A DNA stretch of 64,000 bases, from positions 3,844,001 through 3,908,000 of the forward strand of contig NZ_CP180352.1 in the NCBI RefSeq assembly GCF_048007105.1, read 5' to 3'. The position numbers were made by a program, and so were the translations under genes. The notes beneath the pieces were generated by a model, which was not told where the DNA came from, did no database searches, and saw only the letters and a list, made by a program, of their open reading frames with translations. This DNA is from Minwuia sp048007105 (lineage in GTDB: Bacteria > Pseudomonadota > Alphaproteobacteria > Minwuiales > Minwuiaceae). This document shows, piece by piece, positions 1-8,623 of this stretch (its first letter is position 1; every line of letters starts with the position of its first letter).

Positions 1-1
1 G

Positions 2-1042
2 CGCGGCGACCAGTCCGAACTGCCGCCGTTCGACGACGTGAAGCTTCAGCCGGGCGACAAGCTGGTCGTGGCCGCGACCCGCGCCTCGATCACGGAAGCC
101 ATCAGCCGCATGCCGTCGCTGATCCAGGCCCTGCACACCAGCGAGGACATCGAACAGCCGGCGAGCAGCGATCACGCGATGGACCGCGACTTCATCCTGG
201 CAGAGGTCGTGATCGCGCCGGCCAGCCGCGTGATCGGCCGCAATCTGGAACAGATCGCCTTCCACAGCCGCACCGGCTGCACGGTGATCGGCATACAGCG
301 CCGCAGCCGCATGATCCGGCAGGGCATCCAGGACATCCGCCTGGAGGCGGGCGACGTGCTGCTGCTGCTCGGACACCGCAGCGATGTCCGCCGGCTTCGC
401 GGCGTCCGCGACGTCATCCTGATGGAGTGGTCGGCGCACGACCTGCCGGCGGTCGAACTTGCCTGGCGCTCCAGCGCCATCTTTGCGGCAACCGTGACGG
501 CGAGCGCCACGGGCGTGGTCCCCATCGTCGTCGCCTCCCTGCTCGGCGCCGCGGCGATGCTGATCGCCAACTGCCTCAACGTCCGGCAGGCGGTCCGCTC
601 GCTGGACCTGAAGGTGGCCATGCTGATCTGGTCGGCGCTGGCCATGGGTACGGCGCTGCACGGCACCGGCGGCGCCACCTGGATCGCCCAGAGCATGATG
701 TCGCTGATGAGCGGCGCGCCGCCGATCGCGATCCTGTCGATCTTCTTCCTGCTGGTCGCAGCAATGACGAACGTGTTGTCGAACAACGCCACGGCGGTGC
801 TGTTCACGCCCATCGGCATCGGTCTGGCGCAGTCGCTGGGCGTCGAACCGGAAGTCTTCGTGCTGGCGACGCTGTTCGGGGCGAACTGTTCATTCGCCAC
901 GCCGATGGGCTACCAGACCAACCTGCTGGTGATGGGACCCGGCCACTACCGCTTCTCGGACTATGCCCGCGCCGGCGTGCCGCTGATCCTGATCGTGTGG
1001 GTGACCTACACGCTGGTGGCGATGGTCCGCTACGACCTGTAG
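2..1042 (+). CDS. SLC13-family permease with RCK_C (TrkA-C) domains, 5' end outside the window
   Basis: The frame is already open at the window edge, so this is the C-terminal part of a gene that normally encodes about 590 residues. The visible protein starts inside one RCK_C domain (LQPGDKLVVAATR), has a complete second RCK_C domain at about residues 60-128 (ending GDVLLLLGHRSD), and then about five hydrophobic segments. The motif NVLSNNATAVLFTP and the later segment SFATPMGYQTNLLVMGPG are typical of the second half of SLC13/CitT-type Na+- or H+-coupled anion carriers. The substrate cannot be read from sequence; sulfate, dicarboxylates and taurine are all known in the family. It converges on a sulfotransferase pseudogene 7 bases away, which makes sulfate tempting but unproven. 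Confidence 0.88.
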   Translation, partial: RGDQSELPPFDDVKLQPGDKLVVAATRASITEAISRMPSLIQALHTSEDIEQPASSDHAMDRDFILAEVVIAPASRVIGRNLEQIAFHSRTGCTVIGIQRRSRMIRQGIQDIRLEAGDVLLLLGHRSDVRRLRGVRDVILMEWSAHDLPAVELAWRSSAIFAATVTASATGVVPIVVASLLGAAAMLIANCLNVRQAVRSLDLKVAMLIWSALAMGTALHGTGGATWIAQSMMSLMSGAPPIAILSIFFLLVAAMTNVLSNNATAVLFTPIGIGLAQSLGVEPEVFVLATLFGANCSFATPMGYQTNLLVMGPGHYRFSDYARAGVPLILIVWVTYTLVAMVRYDL

Positions 1043-1049
1043 ACGGCCG

Positions 1050-1884
1050 CTACTCCTCCTCGACCGGCCGCGGCAGGCGGCCGAGCCGCTTGCGCATCGC
1101 GGTAATGCGGGCGTTTTCGACCTGCCGCTTCGCCTCATGCAGCAGCACACGTCCGGGCATGTCGGTGAGCTTCGGCTTCTCCGCCACCGCGCCCTGCCCC
1201 GCCCAGGCGTCATAGACGGCCTGATCGAGCGCACACTCCTCGGCGATGCGGTCCTTCATCGCCTGGGGGACCGTGTCGACGGTCAGCAGCCTGGTCTCGA
1301 GCACATTGGCGCGGGCGGCCTGGTCGGGAATGCCGTATTCGGCGCTGATCTTGGTGATCAGCTCGTCGCAGCGCCGGTAGTCGCCGACGAACCAGAAGTC
1401 TGAGAACCGCTCCGAGATCCGCTCGAACTTCTCGCGGCGCGGCATGGTGGCAAGCCGGGTCCACGGGATCTCGAGGTAGTTCACCAGCAGGAAGGTGCTC
1501 ATCGGGTTCACGTGCCGGCTCCGGTAGAAGCGCTCGAAGCTGACATGCGGCCAGCCCTCGACGGTGAACCGGCTCATGCGGAAATTGTAGAAGCTGACAA
1601 GCTGGCTCAGCGGATCGCGCAGCAGCACCGATTCGCGCACCGGCCGGCCCCGGAAACAGCTTCGCCAGCGAATGGCCCAGCGCATGGCCGGACACGGCGT
1701 CGATGACGTCAGGGTCGAAACGCTGCGGTAGGCGGTAGATGGTGTCGGACAGATGCCGCTTCAGCCCGCGCTTTCGGCGCAGATAGAGGAACCGCTCGCC
1801 CAGATGCTGTTCCAGATGCAGTTCAAGGCTGCGTCCGGCGCATTTCGGGACGTGAACGAAGAAGTGGACGGGCTGCTCGGTCAT
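1050..1884 (-). pseudogene. Sulfotransferase family protein, disrupted by a +1 frameshift
   Basis: Two overlapping minus-strand frames together give one sulfotransferase of about 277 residues. The first, from ATG at 1884, carries the PAPS 5'-phosphosulfate loop (FVHVPKCAGRSL) near the N-terminus. The second carries the 3'-phosphate motif (LLRDPLSQLVSFYNF) and the rest of the fold down to the TAG at 1050. The frames join after KLFPG. Removing one base from the C4 run at 1648-1651 restores a continuous KLFPGRPVRES. The family transfers sulfate from PAPS to carbohydrate or other cell-surface hydroxyls. The reading frame is undamaged elsewhere, so this is either a very recent mutation or a homopolymer error. 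Confidence 0.75.
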
Positions 1885-1988
1885 GGCGCGTCGGACCTAG
1901 GCCCCGGCGCGCAGGCTGTCAACGAGGTGTGACCGCAAACCGAAATCATTTGCTGCATGTTAGGAAAGGCTGCACTACCTTTTTATCC

Positions 1989-2711
1989 ATGAAGCGCGTC
2001 CAGATTCCGCTGCGGCATTTCTTTGCCACGCCGCCGACGCCGTGTCCGTACCTGCCGGGCCGGATGGAGCGCAAGGTCGTCACCCTGCTGTCGGGCGACG
2101 AACCGGACCAGTTGCACAGTGTGCTGTCGACCGCCGGCTTCCGCCGCAGCCAGGACCTCGCCTATCGGCCCGCCTGCGACAACTGCAATGCCTGCGTGCC
2201 AGTGCGCATTCCCGCCGCCCGCTTCCAGCCGAACCGCACCCAGCGAAAGAACTGGCGCCGCAACGGTGATCTGACCGCCCGGATCGTGCCGGCGGTGGCG
2301 ATCCGCGAGCATTATGTCCTGTTCCGCCAGTACCTCTCCTCGCGCCACGCCGAGGGCGGCATGGCCGACATGCGCTTCGGCGACTACCGCGCCATGATCG
2401 AGGACACGCCGGTCGAGAGCTTCCTGGTCGAATTCCGTGACGCCGCGAACGTGCTGCAGGCGGTCTGCCTGACCGACCGCATGACCGACGGCTATTCGCT
2501 GGTCTACAGCTTCTTCCTGCCGTCCTCGGCCGCCCGCAGCCTGGGTGTCTACGTCGTGCAGTGGCATGTCGAGCACGCCAGGGCCGAGGCGATCGACAAC
2601 ATCTATCTGGGCTATTGGATCGAGGACAGCCGCAAGATGGCCTACAAGGCCGGCTTCCGCCCGCTGGAGCAGCTCACCTCTGAGGGCTGGTCCGACCTAG
2701 CGGCCGAATAG
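1989..2711 (+). CDS. bpt: Aspartate/glutamate leucyltransferase (Bpt/Ate family)
   Basis: A 240-residue member of the N-end-rule aminoacyl-tRNA-protein transferases. Bacterial Bpt adds Leu from Leu-tRNA to N-terminal Asp or Glu, marking proteins for ClpS/ClpAP. The N-terminus has the conserved TPPTPCPYLPGRMERK block with its Cys, followed by CDNCNACVPVRIP, so the Cys cluster of the family is intact. The C-terminal half has the GNAT-like region with GYSLVYSFFLP and YLGYWIEDSRKMAYK. I chose ATG 1989 because the conserved block begins about 10 residues later. An upstream in-frame GTG at 1929 would add 20 residues unlike the family. Older annotations call this arginyltransferase; substrate choice cannot be settled by eye. 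Confidence 0.92.
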   Translation: MKRVQIPLRHFFATPPTPCPYLPGRMERKVVTLLSGDEPDQLHSVLSTAGFRRSQDLAYRPACDNCNACVPVRIPAARFQPNRTQRKNWRRNGDLTARIVPAVAIREHYVLFRQYLSSRHAEGGMADMRFGDYRAMIEDTPVESFLVEFRDAANVLQAVCLTDRMTDGYSLVYSFFLPSSAARSLGVYVVQWHVEHARAEAIDNIYLGYWIEDSRKMAYKAGFRPLEQLTSEGWSDLAAE

Positions 2712-2726
2712 GTCTTCGCCGCGGCC

Positions 2727-2939
2727 ATGTCTGTCTGGCACATCCTGCTGATTGCCATCATCGCCATCTGCGCGTTCGGATTTGTGGCCGGAACTGCCAA
2801 GGCCGTCCGACACCGATCCTGGAGTCACGGTATCGCGTCGGCGCTGACCGGCTGGTACGGCGTCTACTATCTCCTGTTCGTAGACGGCACACCCCGGAAG
2901 TCGCAGGAACACCGGCCTTCCGGCGACGGCATGGCCTGA
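2727..2939 (+). CDS. Small single-pass membrane protein, unknown function
   Basis: A 70-residue open frame 15 bases after bpt on the same strand. An N-terminal hydrophobic helix spans about residues 3-25 (WHILLIAIIAICAFGFVAG), followed by a basic stretch (KAVRHRSWSH), a second weakly hydrophobic segment with WYGVYYLLFV, and a polar tail. It ends 3 bases from the stop of convergent guaA. The amphipathic order and codon use fit a real small inner-membrane protein co-transcribed with bpt, but I do not recognise a family. A chance frame remains possible. Confidence 0.5.
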   Translation: MSVWHILLIAIIAICAFGFVAGTAKAVRHRSWSHGIASALTGWYGVYYLLFVDGTPRKSQEHRPSGDGMA

Positions 2940-2942
2940 GGC

Positions 2943-4490
2943 CTATTCCCACTCAATCGTCCCAGGTGGCTTCGACGTCACGTCATAGACCACGCGGTTC
3001 ACACCCCGGACCTCGTTGATGATCCGCGTTGCGGTCTTCGACAGGAAGTCGTGCGGGAACGGGTAGTAGTCGGCGGTCATGCCGTCGGTCGAGGTGACCG
3101 CGCGCAAAGCCAGCACGCTGTCATAGGTGCGCTCGTCGCCCATCACGCCGACGGTGCGGACCGGCAGCAGCACCGAGAAGGCCTGCCAGATCTCGTCGTA
3201 GTGGCCTTCCTTGCGGATCTGGTCGAGATAGATCGCGTCGGCCTTGCGCAGCGTGTCCGCTCGTTCCTTGGTCACCTCGCCCGGAATGCGGATGGCGAGC
3301 CCCGGCCCGGGGAAGGGATGGCGGCCGACAAAGGCTTCCGGGAGCCCGAGTTCGCGGCCGAGTCGCCGGACCTCGTCCTTGAACAGCTCCCGGAGCGGCT
3401 CGATGAGTTGCATGTTCATGCGCTCGGGCAGGCCGCCGACATTGTGGTGCGACTTGATCGTGACGCTCGGCCCGCCGGAGAAGGAAACGCTCTCGATCAC
3501 GTCCGGATAGAGCGTGCCCTGAGCCAGGAAATCGGCGCCGCCGATCTTCCGCGCCTCTTCCTCGAAGACGTCGATGAACAGCTTGCCGATGGTCTTGCGC
3601 TTGGCTTCCGGGTCGGTGACGCCGGACAGCGCATCCATGAACAGGCTCTCCGCCTCCACATGCACCAGCGGGATGTTGTAGTGGTCGCGGAACAGGTTCA
3701 CGACCTCGTCCGCCTCGCCCAGCCGCATCAGTCCGGTGTCGACGAAGACGCAAGTCAGCTGCTCGCCGATGGCCTCGTGCACCAGCACGGCGGTGACCGC
3801 CGAGTCCACGCCGCCCGAGAGACCGCAGATCACACGCTGATCGCCGACCTTTTCCCGGATCAGCTCGATCTCGCGTTCGCGGAAGGCCGACATGGTCCAG
3901 TCGCCCACGCAGCCGCAGACCCGGTGACAGAAATTGTTCAGCAGCATCGCGCCATCCGGCGTGTGCATCACTTCCGGGTGGAACTGCACGCCGTAGCGGT
4001 GGTGGTGATCGTCGGCGATGGCTGCATAGGGTGCGTTCGCCGAACGGCCGACGATGCGGAAGCCGGGCGGCAGCTCGGAGACGGAATCGCCATGGCTCAT
4101 CCAGACGCGGTAGCTGTTGCCGGCCGCCCAGACGCCGTCGAACAGATCGCAGCCGTCGAGAACTTCCAGATCGGCCCGGCCGAACTCCTTGTGATCTGAG
4201 GGCGAGACCGTACCGCCGAGCTGTGAGGCCATGGTCTGCTGGCCGTAGCAGATGCCCAGGACCGGCAGACCGGAAGCGAAGACCGCCTGCGGTGCTCGGG
4301 GCGTTTCGTCGAAGGTGACGCTGGCCGGACCACCCGACAGGATGATGCCCTTCGGCGTCAGCCGCTCGATCGCAGGCTCGGATTTGTCGAAGGGGACGAT
4401 CTCGCAATAGACGCCCGCTTCGCGCACCCGCCGCGCGATCAGCTGGGTCACCTGGGACCCGAAATCGATGATGAGAATGCTGTCTGTCAT
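2943..4490 (-). CDS. guaA: GMP synthase (glutamine-hydrolysing)
   Basis: A 515-residue protein of normal family length that aminates XMP to GMP using glutamine and ATP. The N-terminal class I amidotransferase domain has nucleophile Cys81 in GICYGQQ and the His/Glu pair in GVQFHPEV near residue 170. The ATP pyrophosphatase domain has the PP-loop GLSGGVDSAV near residue 224. The dimerisation domain ends in the characteristic KPPGTIEWE. It is the last gene of a minus-strand run guaB-rsmB-TPR-guaA, so both dedicated steps from IMP to GMP lie in the same transcription unit or close to it. Its start codon follows a strong hairpin at 4495-4530. Confidence 0.98.
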   Translation of the reverse strand: MTDSILIIDFGSQVTQLIARRVREAGVYCEIVPFDKSEPAIERLTPKGIILSGGPASVTFDETPRAPQAVFASGLPVLGICYGQQTMASQLGGTVSPSDHKEFGRADLEVLDGCDLFDGVWAAGNSYRVWMSHGDSVSELPPGFRIVGRSANAPYAAIADDHHHRYGVQFHPEVMHTPDGAMLLNNFCHRVCGCVGDWTMSAFREREIELIREKVGDQRVICGLSGGVDSAVTAVLVHEAIGEQLTCVFVDTGLMRLGEADEVVNLFRDHYNIPLVHVEAESLFMDALSGVTDPEAKRKTIGKLFIDVFEEEARKIGGADFLAQGTLYPDVIESVSFSGGPSVTIKSHHNVGGLPERMNMQLIEPLRELFKDEVRRLGRELGLPEAFVGRHPFPGPGLAIRIPGEVTKERADTLRKADAIYLDQIRKEGHYDEIWQAFSVLLPVRTVGVMGDERTYDSVLALRAVTSTDGMTADYYPFPHDFLSKTATRIINEVRGVNRVVYDVTSKPPGTIEWE

Positions 4491-4494
4491 GAAA

Positions 4495-4530
4495 GGCCCG
4501 CCAGCTGAGGAAAACCTCGTCTAGCGGGCC
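4495..4530 (-). promoter_or_regulatory. Stem-loop directly upstream of the guaA start codon
   Basis: Read on the minus strand, a 7-base outer stem (GGCCCGC/GCGGGCC) surrounds an inner 4-base stem (GAGG/CCTC) with a TTTT loop. The 3' outer arm ends 4 bases before the guaA ATG and contains the only purine-rich stretch (GGCGGG) at ribosome-binding distance. The helix could therefore hide the binding site, or act as a weak terminator after the TPR gene. There is no long U tract after it, only TTTC. Confidence 0.55.
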
Positions 4531-4575
4531 TCACAGGTCTTGTCCAGCAGCCGCCCGAAAGCGGCGGAAAATGGC

Positions 4576-5070
4576 TCAGGAGGTGCCCTTGGCCTTGGAC
4601 ACGGCATCCTTCAGGGACGAATATTCGGCGCAGCCGAAGGTGCAGATCGAATCGAGCGCCTTCAGATGCTTTTCGGCCTCGGCCATGTTGCCGGTCTCCA
4701 GATAGGCCTGTCCGATATATTCGTGCGCGCCCTTGTGTTCCGGATCGAGGTCCAGCGCAACGTTGTAGGCCCGAATGGCGCCGTCATAGTCGCCGGACTT
4801 GCGCTTGGCGTAGCCGAGATAGTTGAAGGCGTCGGCGTTCTTCGGGTTGTCGTCGATCGCGGCGGCCATCAGCTCGATCGCCTTGCTCCAGTTCTGCGCC
4901 TCGACCGCGGCGACGCCCATCTTGTAGTTGCTGGGCTTGGCGGCCGCAGCGGGCTTGCTCGACGAGCTGTCGTCGGACGAGCTGGAACCCATCGCCATGG
5001 CCGAAACCGGGGCGAGAGCGAGCGAGGCGACGGCGCAGACGGCGGCCATGCCGCGGATGGATCGGATCAT
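4576..5070 (-). CDS. Exported tetratricopeptide-repeat protein
   Basis: A 164-residue protein with a Sec-type signal peptide (hydrophobic stretch about residues 8-25, predicted cleavage near VSAMA). A short Ser/Asp/Ala linker follows, then about three TPR units at residues 50-150 (examples: NADAFNYLGYAKRKSGDYDG and HKGAHEYIGQAYLETGNMAE). A Cys pair, CTFGCAEY, lies near the C-terminus and could form a disulfide in the periplasm. It sits between rsmB and guaA on the same strand. TPR proteins are scaffolds and no enzymatic motif is present, so the partner is unknown. Confidence 0.85.
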   Translation of the reverse strand: MIRSIRGMAAVCAVASLALAPVSAMAMGSSSSDDSSSSKPAAAAKPSNYKMGVAAVEAQNWSKAIELMAAAIDDNPKNADAFNYLGYAKRKSGDYDGAIRAYNVALDLDPEHKGAHEYIGQAYLETGNMAEAEKHLKALDSICTFGCAEYSSLKDAVSKAKGTS

Positions 5071-5120
5071 TTCGGGTCTCCCGTTATCGTGCCAGCATCG
5101 TTGCCGAGACTGGCTGAATT

Positions 5121-6407
5121 CTACCTGAACCGCCTTTCCACGGCAGCGACAAAAAAGCTGTCGACTTCGTGATCCAGCGGCGAGAGCCGCAGGAAGCGAT
5201 CATCGTCAGAACACCTGAGCGGCAGATTTATTCCCGCCGCCTCAGCGGCCTCACGCCAAGGTGTTACGACATAGTCGGGATTGCGGTTCAGGAAGTCCGT
5301 GATCACGGTCTCGTTCTCGGAGCGGAGGAAGGAACAGGTGACGTAGAGCAGTCTTCCGCCCGGCCGGAGCAGTTCCGACGCCCGGTCGAGAAGTGCGGTC
5401 TGAACCGCGTTGAGTTCACGCAGCCGGTCCTCGGTCAGCCGCCAACGCGCCTCGGGCTGACGACGCCAGGTACCTGTCCCGCTGCACGGCGCGTCGATCA
5501 ATACCCTGTCCATCGTGCCCGCCAACCCGTCGGGCAATGGCGCGGCGGCGTCGAACGCCTCGGTCCGAAGAATGCCGATACCGGCCCTGGCCGCGCGTTC
5601 CTGCAACCGCTTCAGCCGCCGTCCGTCGATGTCGGATGCCAGGATTTCGCCTTCGTTCCGCATGTCGGCGGCCAGCAGAAGCGTCTTGCCCCCCGCCCCG
5701 GCGCAGATATCGGCAATGCGCTCGCCGGGCCGAGCGCCCAGCAGATGGCCGGCGATCTGGCTGCCACCGTCCTGGATCTCGATCAGTCCCTCGGCGTAGT
5801 GCCTGTGCTGCTCCAGCCGGACCGGTTCGTCGAGCCGGATGCCGCAGGGCGCGAGCGGATGCGCCGCCGCACCAATGCCATCGGTGTTCAGTTCCCGGAC
5901 AACGCTGTCCCGGTCGGCCTTGAGCGTGTTGACCCGAAGATCGGTTCCCGCCCGCCCGGACAGCGCAGCCGCCAGTTCGGCGTCCCTGCCGGAGCCGAAA
6001 CTCGCCTCGATCTCGCTCTCCAGCCAGACTGGATAACCCAGCCGCGCCGCCGGCGGCGCATCCGTCATATCTGCTGCCGTCGCCGACGCCAGCAGTTCCA
6101 TCTCGACATCTTCGGGCCGCTCGGGCGCGTGCGGGTCTGTCCAGTCGATGGCTGCGCCGCTGAGCATCTGATGCAACAGCGCCCGAAAACGGTTGCCGGC
6201 CTCGAAGCCGACGGCCGCGAGACGCCAGTCGAGCTCGCCACGTTGCCGGAACACGCCATAGACGATATCGCCGACGGCCCGGCGGTCACCGGAGCCGGCG
6301 TATCGACGCGTCTTGAAGTAGTCACGGACGATCAGATCGGCCAGGCCCTCGCCGTCGATCAGGTCGAGCAGATCGATGGCGGCGGCGAGCCGCCCGCCGC
6401 TTCTCAT
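5121..6407 (-). CDS. RsmB-type rRNA/tRNA m5C methyltransferase
   Basis: A 428-residue RsmB/NOP2/Sun-family enzyme that uses SAM to make 5-methylcytosine; the RsmB class acts on 16S rRNA C967. A NusB-like N-terminal RNA-binding domain covers about residues 1-140. The Rossmann domain has the SAM motif ADICAGAGGKT, the DAPCSGTGTWRR motif with the release Cys (motif IV), and the nucleophile Cys in VTCSFLRSENE (motif VI). The start is ATG 6407, 6 bases after the guaB stop, which implies translational coupling. RsmB is well supported by the NusB-like domain, but the exact target base is inferred from the family only. Confidence 0.9.
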   Translation of the reverse strand: MRSGGRLAAAIDLLDLIDGEGLADLIVRDYFKTRRYAGSGDRRAVGDIVYGVFRQRGELDWRLAAVGFEAGNRFRALLHQMLSGAAIDWTDPHAPERPEDVEMELLASATAADMTDAPPAARLGYPVWLESEIEASFGSGRDAELAAALSGRAGTDLRVNTLKADRDSVVRELNTDGIGAAAHPLAPCGIRLDEPVRLEQHRHYAEGLIEIQDGGSQIAGHLLGARPGERIADICAGAGGKTLLLAADMRNEGEILASDIDGRRLKRLQERAARAGIGILRTEAFDAAAPLPDGLAGTMDRVLIDAPCSGTGTWRRQPEARWRLTEDRLRELNAVQTALLDRASELLRPGGRLLYVTCSFLRSENETVITDFLNRNPDYVVTPWREAAEAAGINLPLRCSDDDRFLRLSPLDHEVDSFFVAAVERRFR

Positions 6408-6413
6408 GCCCGG

Positions 6414-7877
6414 TCAGCCGGAATAGTTCGGCGCTTCGCGGCTGATCTCGACATCGTGGACATGGCTCTCGCGCAGACCCGCATTGGTGATGCGCAGGAA
6501 CTCGCACTGGCTGCGCATGGACGGGATGTCCGGGCAGCCGGTATAGCCCATGGCCGCCTTCAGACCGCCGACCAGCTGATGCAGCACGGGCTCGGCCGGG
6601 CCCTTGTAGCCGATCCGCCCCTCTATGCCTTCGGGCACCAGCTTGAGTTCAGAGGAGACCTGCTCCTGGAAATACCGGTCGGCGGAGCCGCGGGCCATGG
6701 CGCCCACCGAACCCATGCCCCGATACGACTTGTAGGATCGGCCCTGGTAGAGAAAGACCTCGCCCGGGGACTCGTCCGTGCCGGCCAGCAGGGAGCCGAC
6801 CATGGCGCAGGACGCGCCCGCCGCGATGGCCTTCGCCAGATCGCCGGAATACTTGATACCGCCATCGGCGATGGCCGGGACGCCGACCTTCTCGCAGCGC
6901 TCGACGACATCCATGATGGCGGTCAGCTGCGGCACGCCCACGCCGGCGACGACGCGGGTGGTGCAGATCGAACCCGGCCCGATGCCGACCTTGACCGCGT
7001 CCGCGCCCGCATCGATCAGGGCCTGCGCGCCGTCGGCAGTGGCGATGTTGCCGGCCACGACCTGGGTGAAATTCGACTGCTTCTTGATGCGGGAGACCGC
7101 ATCCAGAACCTTCTCCGAATGGCCATGTGCGGTGTCGACGACAACCAGATCGACGCCGGCATCCAGCAGCGCCTCGGTGCGGCGGAAGCCGTCGTCTCCG
7201 ACGCCGGTCGCGGCAGCCACGCGGAGGCGGCCCTGTTCGTCCTTGGCAGCGTAGGGATGGGTTGCGGCCTTCTCGATGTCCTTCACGGTCACCAGACCGA
7301 CGCAGCGGTAGTCGTCATCGACAACCAGGATCTTCTCGATCCGGCGCTTGTGCAGCAGCCGGCGCACTTCCTGCTGATCGACATGTCCTTCCCGGATAGT
7401 CGCCAGGTTCTCCTTGGTCATCAGTTCGGAAACGGGCTGACGGGTGTCGGTGGCGAAGCGGACGTCACGGTTGGTCAGGATGCCGACCAGCTTGCGCGAA
7501 TGGCGCTCGACGACGGGAATGCCGGAAATCTTGCGCATGGCCATCAGCGCCAGCGCATTGGCGAGCGGTTCGTCCGGATAGATCGTGACCGGATTGACGA
7601 CCATCCCGCTCTCGAAGCGCTTGACCTTGCGGACTTCCTCGGCCTGCTCGTCAATCGACAGGTTCTTGTGGATCACGCCCATGCCGCCGACCTGCGCCAT
7701 GGCGATGGCCATGTCGGACTCGGTGACAGTATCCATCGCGGCGGAGAGCAGGGGAATGCCCAGCGAAATCTCTTTCGTCACCCTGGTGGCGGTGCTGACC
7801 TGGGCGGGCAGGACGGAGGAAGCCCGGGGCGCCAGCAGTACGTCGTCGAAGGTGAGGGCTTCGCGGATCTTGATCAC
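6414..7877 (-). CDS. guaB: Inosine-5'-monophosphate dehydrogenase
   Basis: A 487-residue enzyme that oxidises IMP to XMP with NAD+, the committed step to GMP. It has the N-terminal ALTFDDVLLAPR signature, a CBS-domain pair at about residues 95-205, the catalytic-Cys loop GPGSICTTRVV near residue 300, and the flap region ending in the conserved YTGCPDI/MRSQCEF block. I chose GTG 7877: an AGGA box lies about 9 bases upstream and the conserved IKIREALTFDD follows at once. The frame stays open for 116 more codons upstream, but that extension overlaps the neighbouring gene and has no family similarity. First gene of guaB-rsmB-TPR-guaA. Confidence 0.97.
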   Translation of the reverse strand: MIKIREALTFDDVLLAPRASSVLPAQVSTATRVTKEISLGIPLLSAAMDTVTESDMAIAMAQVGGMGVIHKNLSIDEQAEEVRKVKRFESGMVVNPVTIYPDEPLANALALMAMRKISGIPVVERHSRKLVGILTNRDVRFATDTRQPVSELMTKENLATIREGHVDQQEVRRLLHKRRIEKILVVDDDYRCVGLVTVKDIEKAATHPYAAKDEQGRLRVAAATGVGDDGFRRTEALLDAGVDLVVVDTAHGHSEKVLDAVSRIKKQSNFTQVVAGNIATADGAQALIDAGADAVKVGIGPGSICTTRVVAGVGVPQLTAIMDVVERCEKVGVPAIADGGIKYSGDLAKAIAAGASCAMVGSLLAGTDESPGEVFLYQGRSYKSYRGMGSVGAMARGSADRYFQEQVSSELKLVPEGIEGRIGYKGPAEPVLHQLVGGLKAAMGYTGCPDIPSMRSQCEFLRITNAGLRESHVHDVEISREAPNYSG

Positions 7878-7954
7878 GGCGGTATTCCTATGGCCTCGGT
7901 TGCAGCCATATAGAGCATGCGACGTCGATTCCCAACCCCCGCCAACCGGGTCAT

Positions 7955-8623
7955 TCAGGCGCGGGTCTCGGCCTCCGCCTCGGCATGGAAATCGCCCTCG
8001 ATCTGATTGTCGAACATGTAGGGATACTGCGTCCGGAAGCAGTCCGAGATCTCCTCGAACGGCATGTCGTCGCGGCTGCCGCGGTCCTTCACATACTCCA
8101 TGTGCTTGGCGCCATCTGCGGTGAAGGGATGAAAAACCGAATCCGTCTCGCCGTCGAACTCCAGCGGCAGCACGCCGAACTTCTCGCAGAGTTCGATGTT
8201 GAAGGCCGGCGTCGCCTTCACCCACTTGCCGTCGATCTTCAGTTCCGTGAAGCCGTGATAGGAAAACAGGTCGGTGCCCATCTTCTCGCGCATGCGCTCG
8301 GTCGACAGGTGATTGCGCACATCCGCGAACCCCAGCCGGGCCGGTATGCCCGACGCGCGTGCAACGGCGGCAAGAAGGCCCGCCTTGGTGATGCAGAAGC
8401 CGTAACCCCGGTCCAGGCAGGCGCTGGCGCGGAAATGGTCCGGCGTCATGGTCACGTCATAGGGGTCGTAGCGGAAATCGTCGCGCACGGCATAGTAGAG
8501 GTTGATCGCCCGCTGCTTCGGGTCGGTTTCACCCTTGCCCGCCTGCTCGGCATAGGCGACGACCGCCGGATGATCGCTGTCGATCAGATCGGTCGGGTCC
8601 AGGCAGTCAGATGTCTGGCTCAT
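7955..8623 (-). CDS. Transglutaminase-like domain protein
   Basis: A 222-residue cytoplasmic protein of the transglutaminase-like (papain-fold) superfamily. The catalytic-triad positions are visible: Cys in GYGFCITKAGLLAAVARASG, His in FSYHGFTELKIDGKWV, and Asp/Asn in the following KATPAFN segment. The region before the Cys (LYYAVRDDFRYDPYD) is typical of bacterial transglutaminase-like proteins. Members are usually proteases or amidases rather than cross-linkers, and the substrate here is unknown. The first 17 bases of its coding sequence overlap the 3' end of the metallo-beta-lactamase-fold gene upstream, implying co-expression. Confidence 0.8.
   Translation of the reverse strand: MSQTSDCLDPTDLIDSDHPAVVAYAEQAGKGETDPKQRAINLYYAVRDDFRYDPYDVTMTPDHFRASACLDRGYGFCITKAGLLAAVARASGIPARLGFADVRNHLSTERMREKMGTDLFSYHGFTELKIDGKWVKATPAFNIELCEKFGVLPLEFDGETDSVFHPFTADGAKHMEYVKDRGSRDDMPFEEISDCFRTQYPYMFDNQIEGDFHAEAEAETRA

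Noticed and set aside
5169..7913. A 914-residue plus-strand frame
   Set aside because: It lies entirely opposite rsmB and guaB, which are fully conserved on the minus strand; high GC makes long antisense frames common here.
7878..8225. N-terminal extension of guaB
   Set aside because: The open frame runs on, but the extension overlaps the transglutaminase-like gene and precedes the conserved IMPDH start and its AGGA box.
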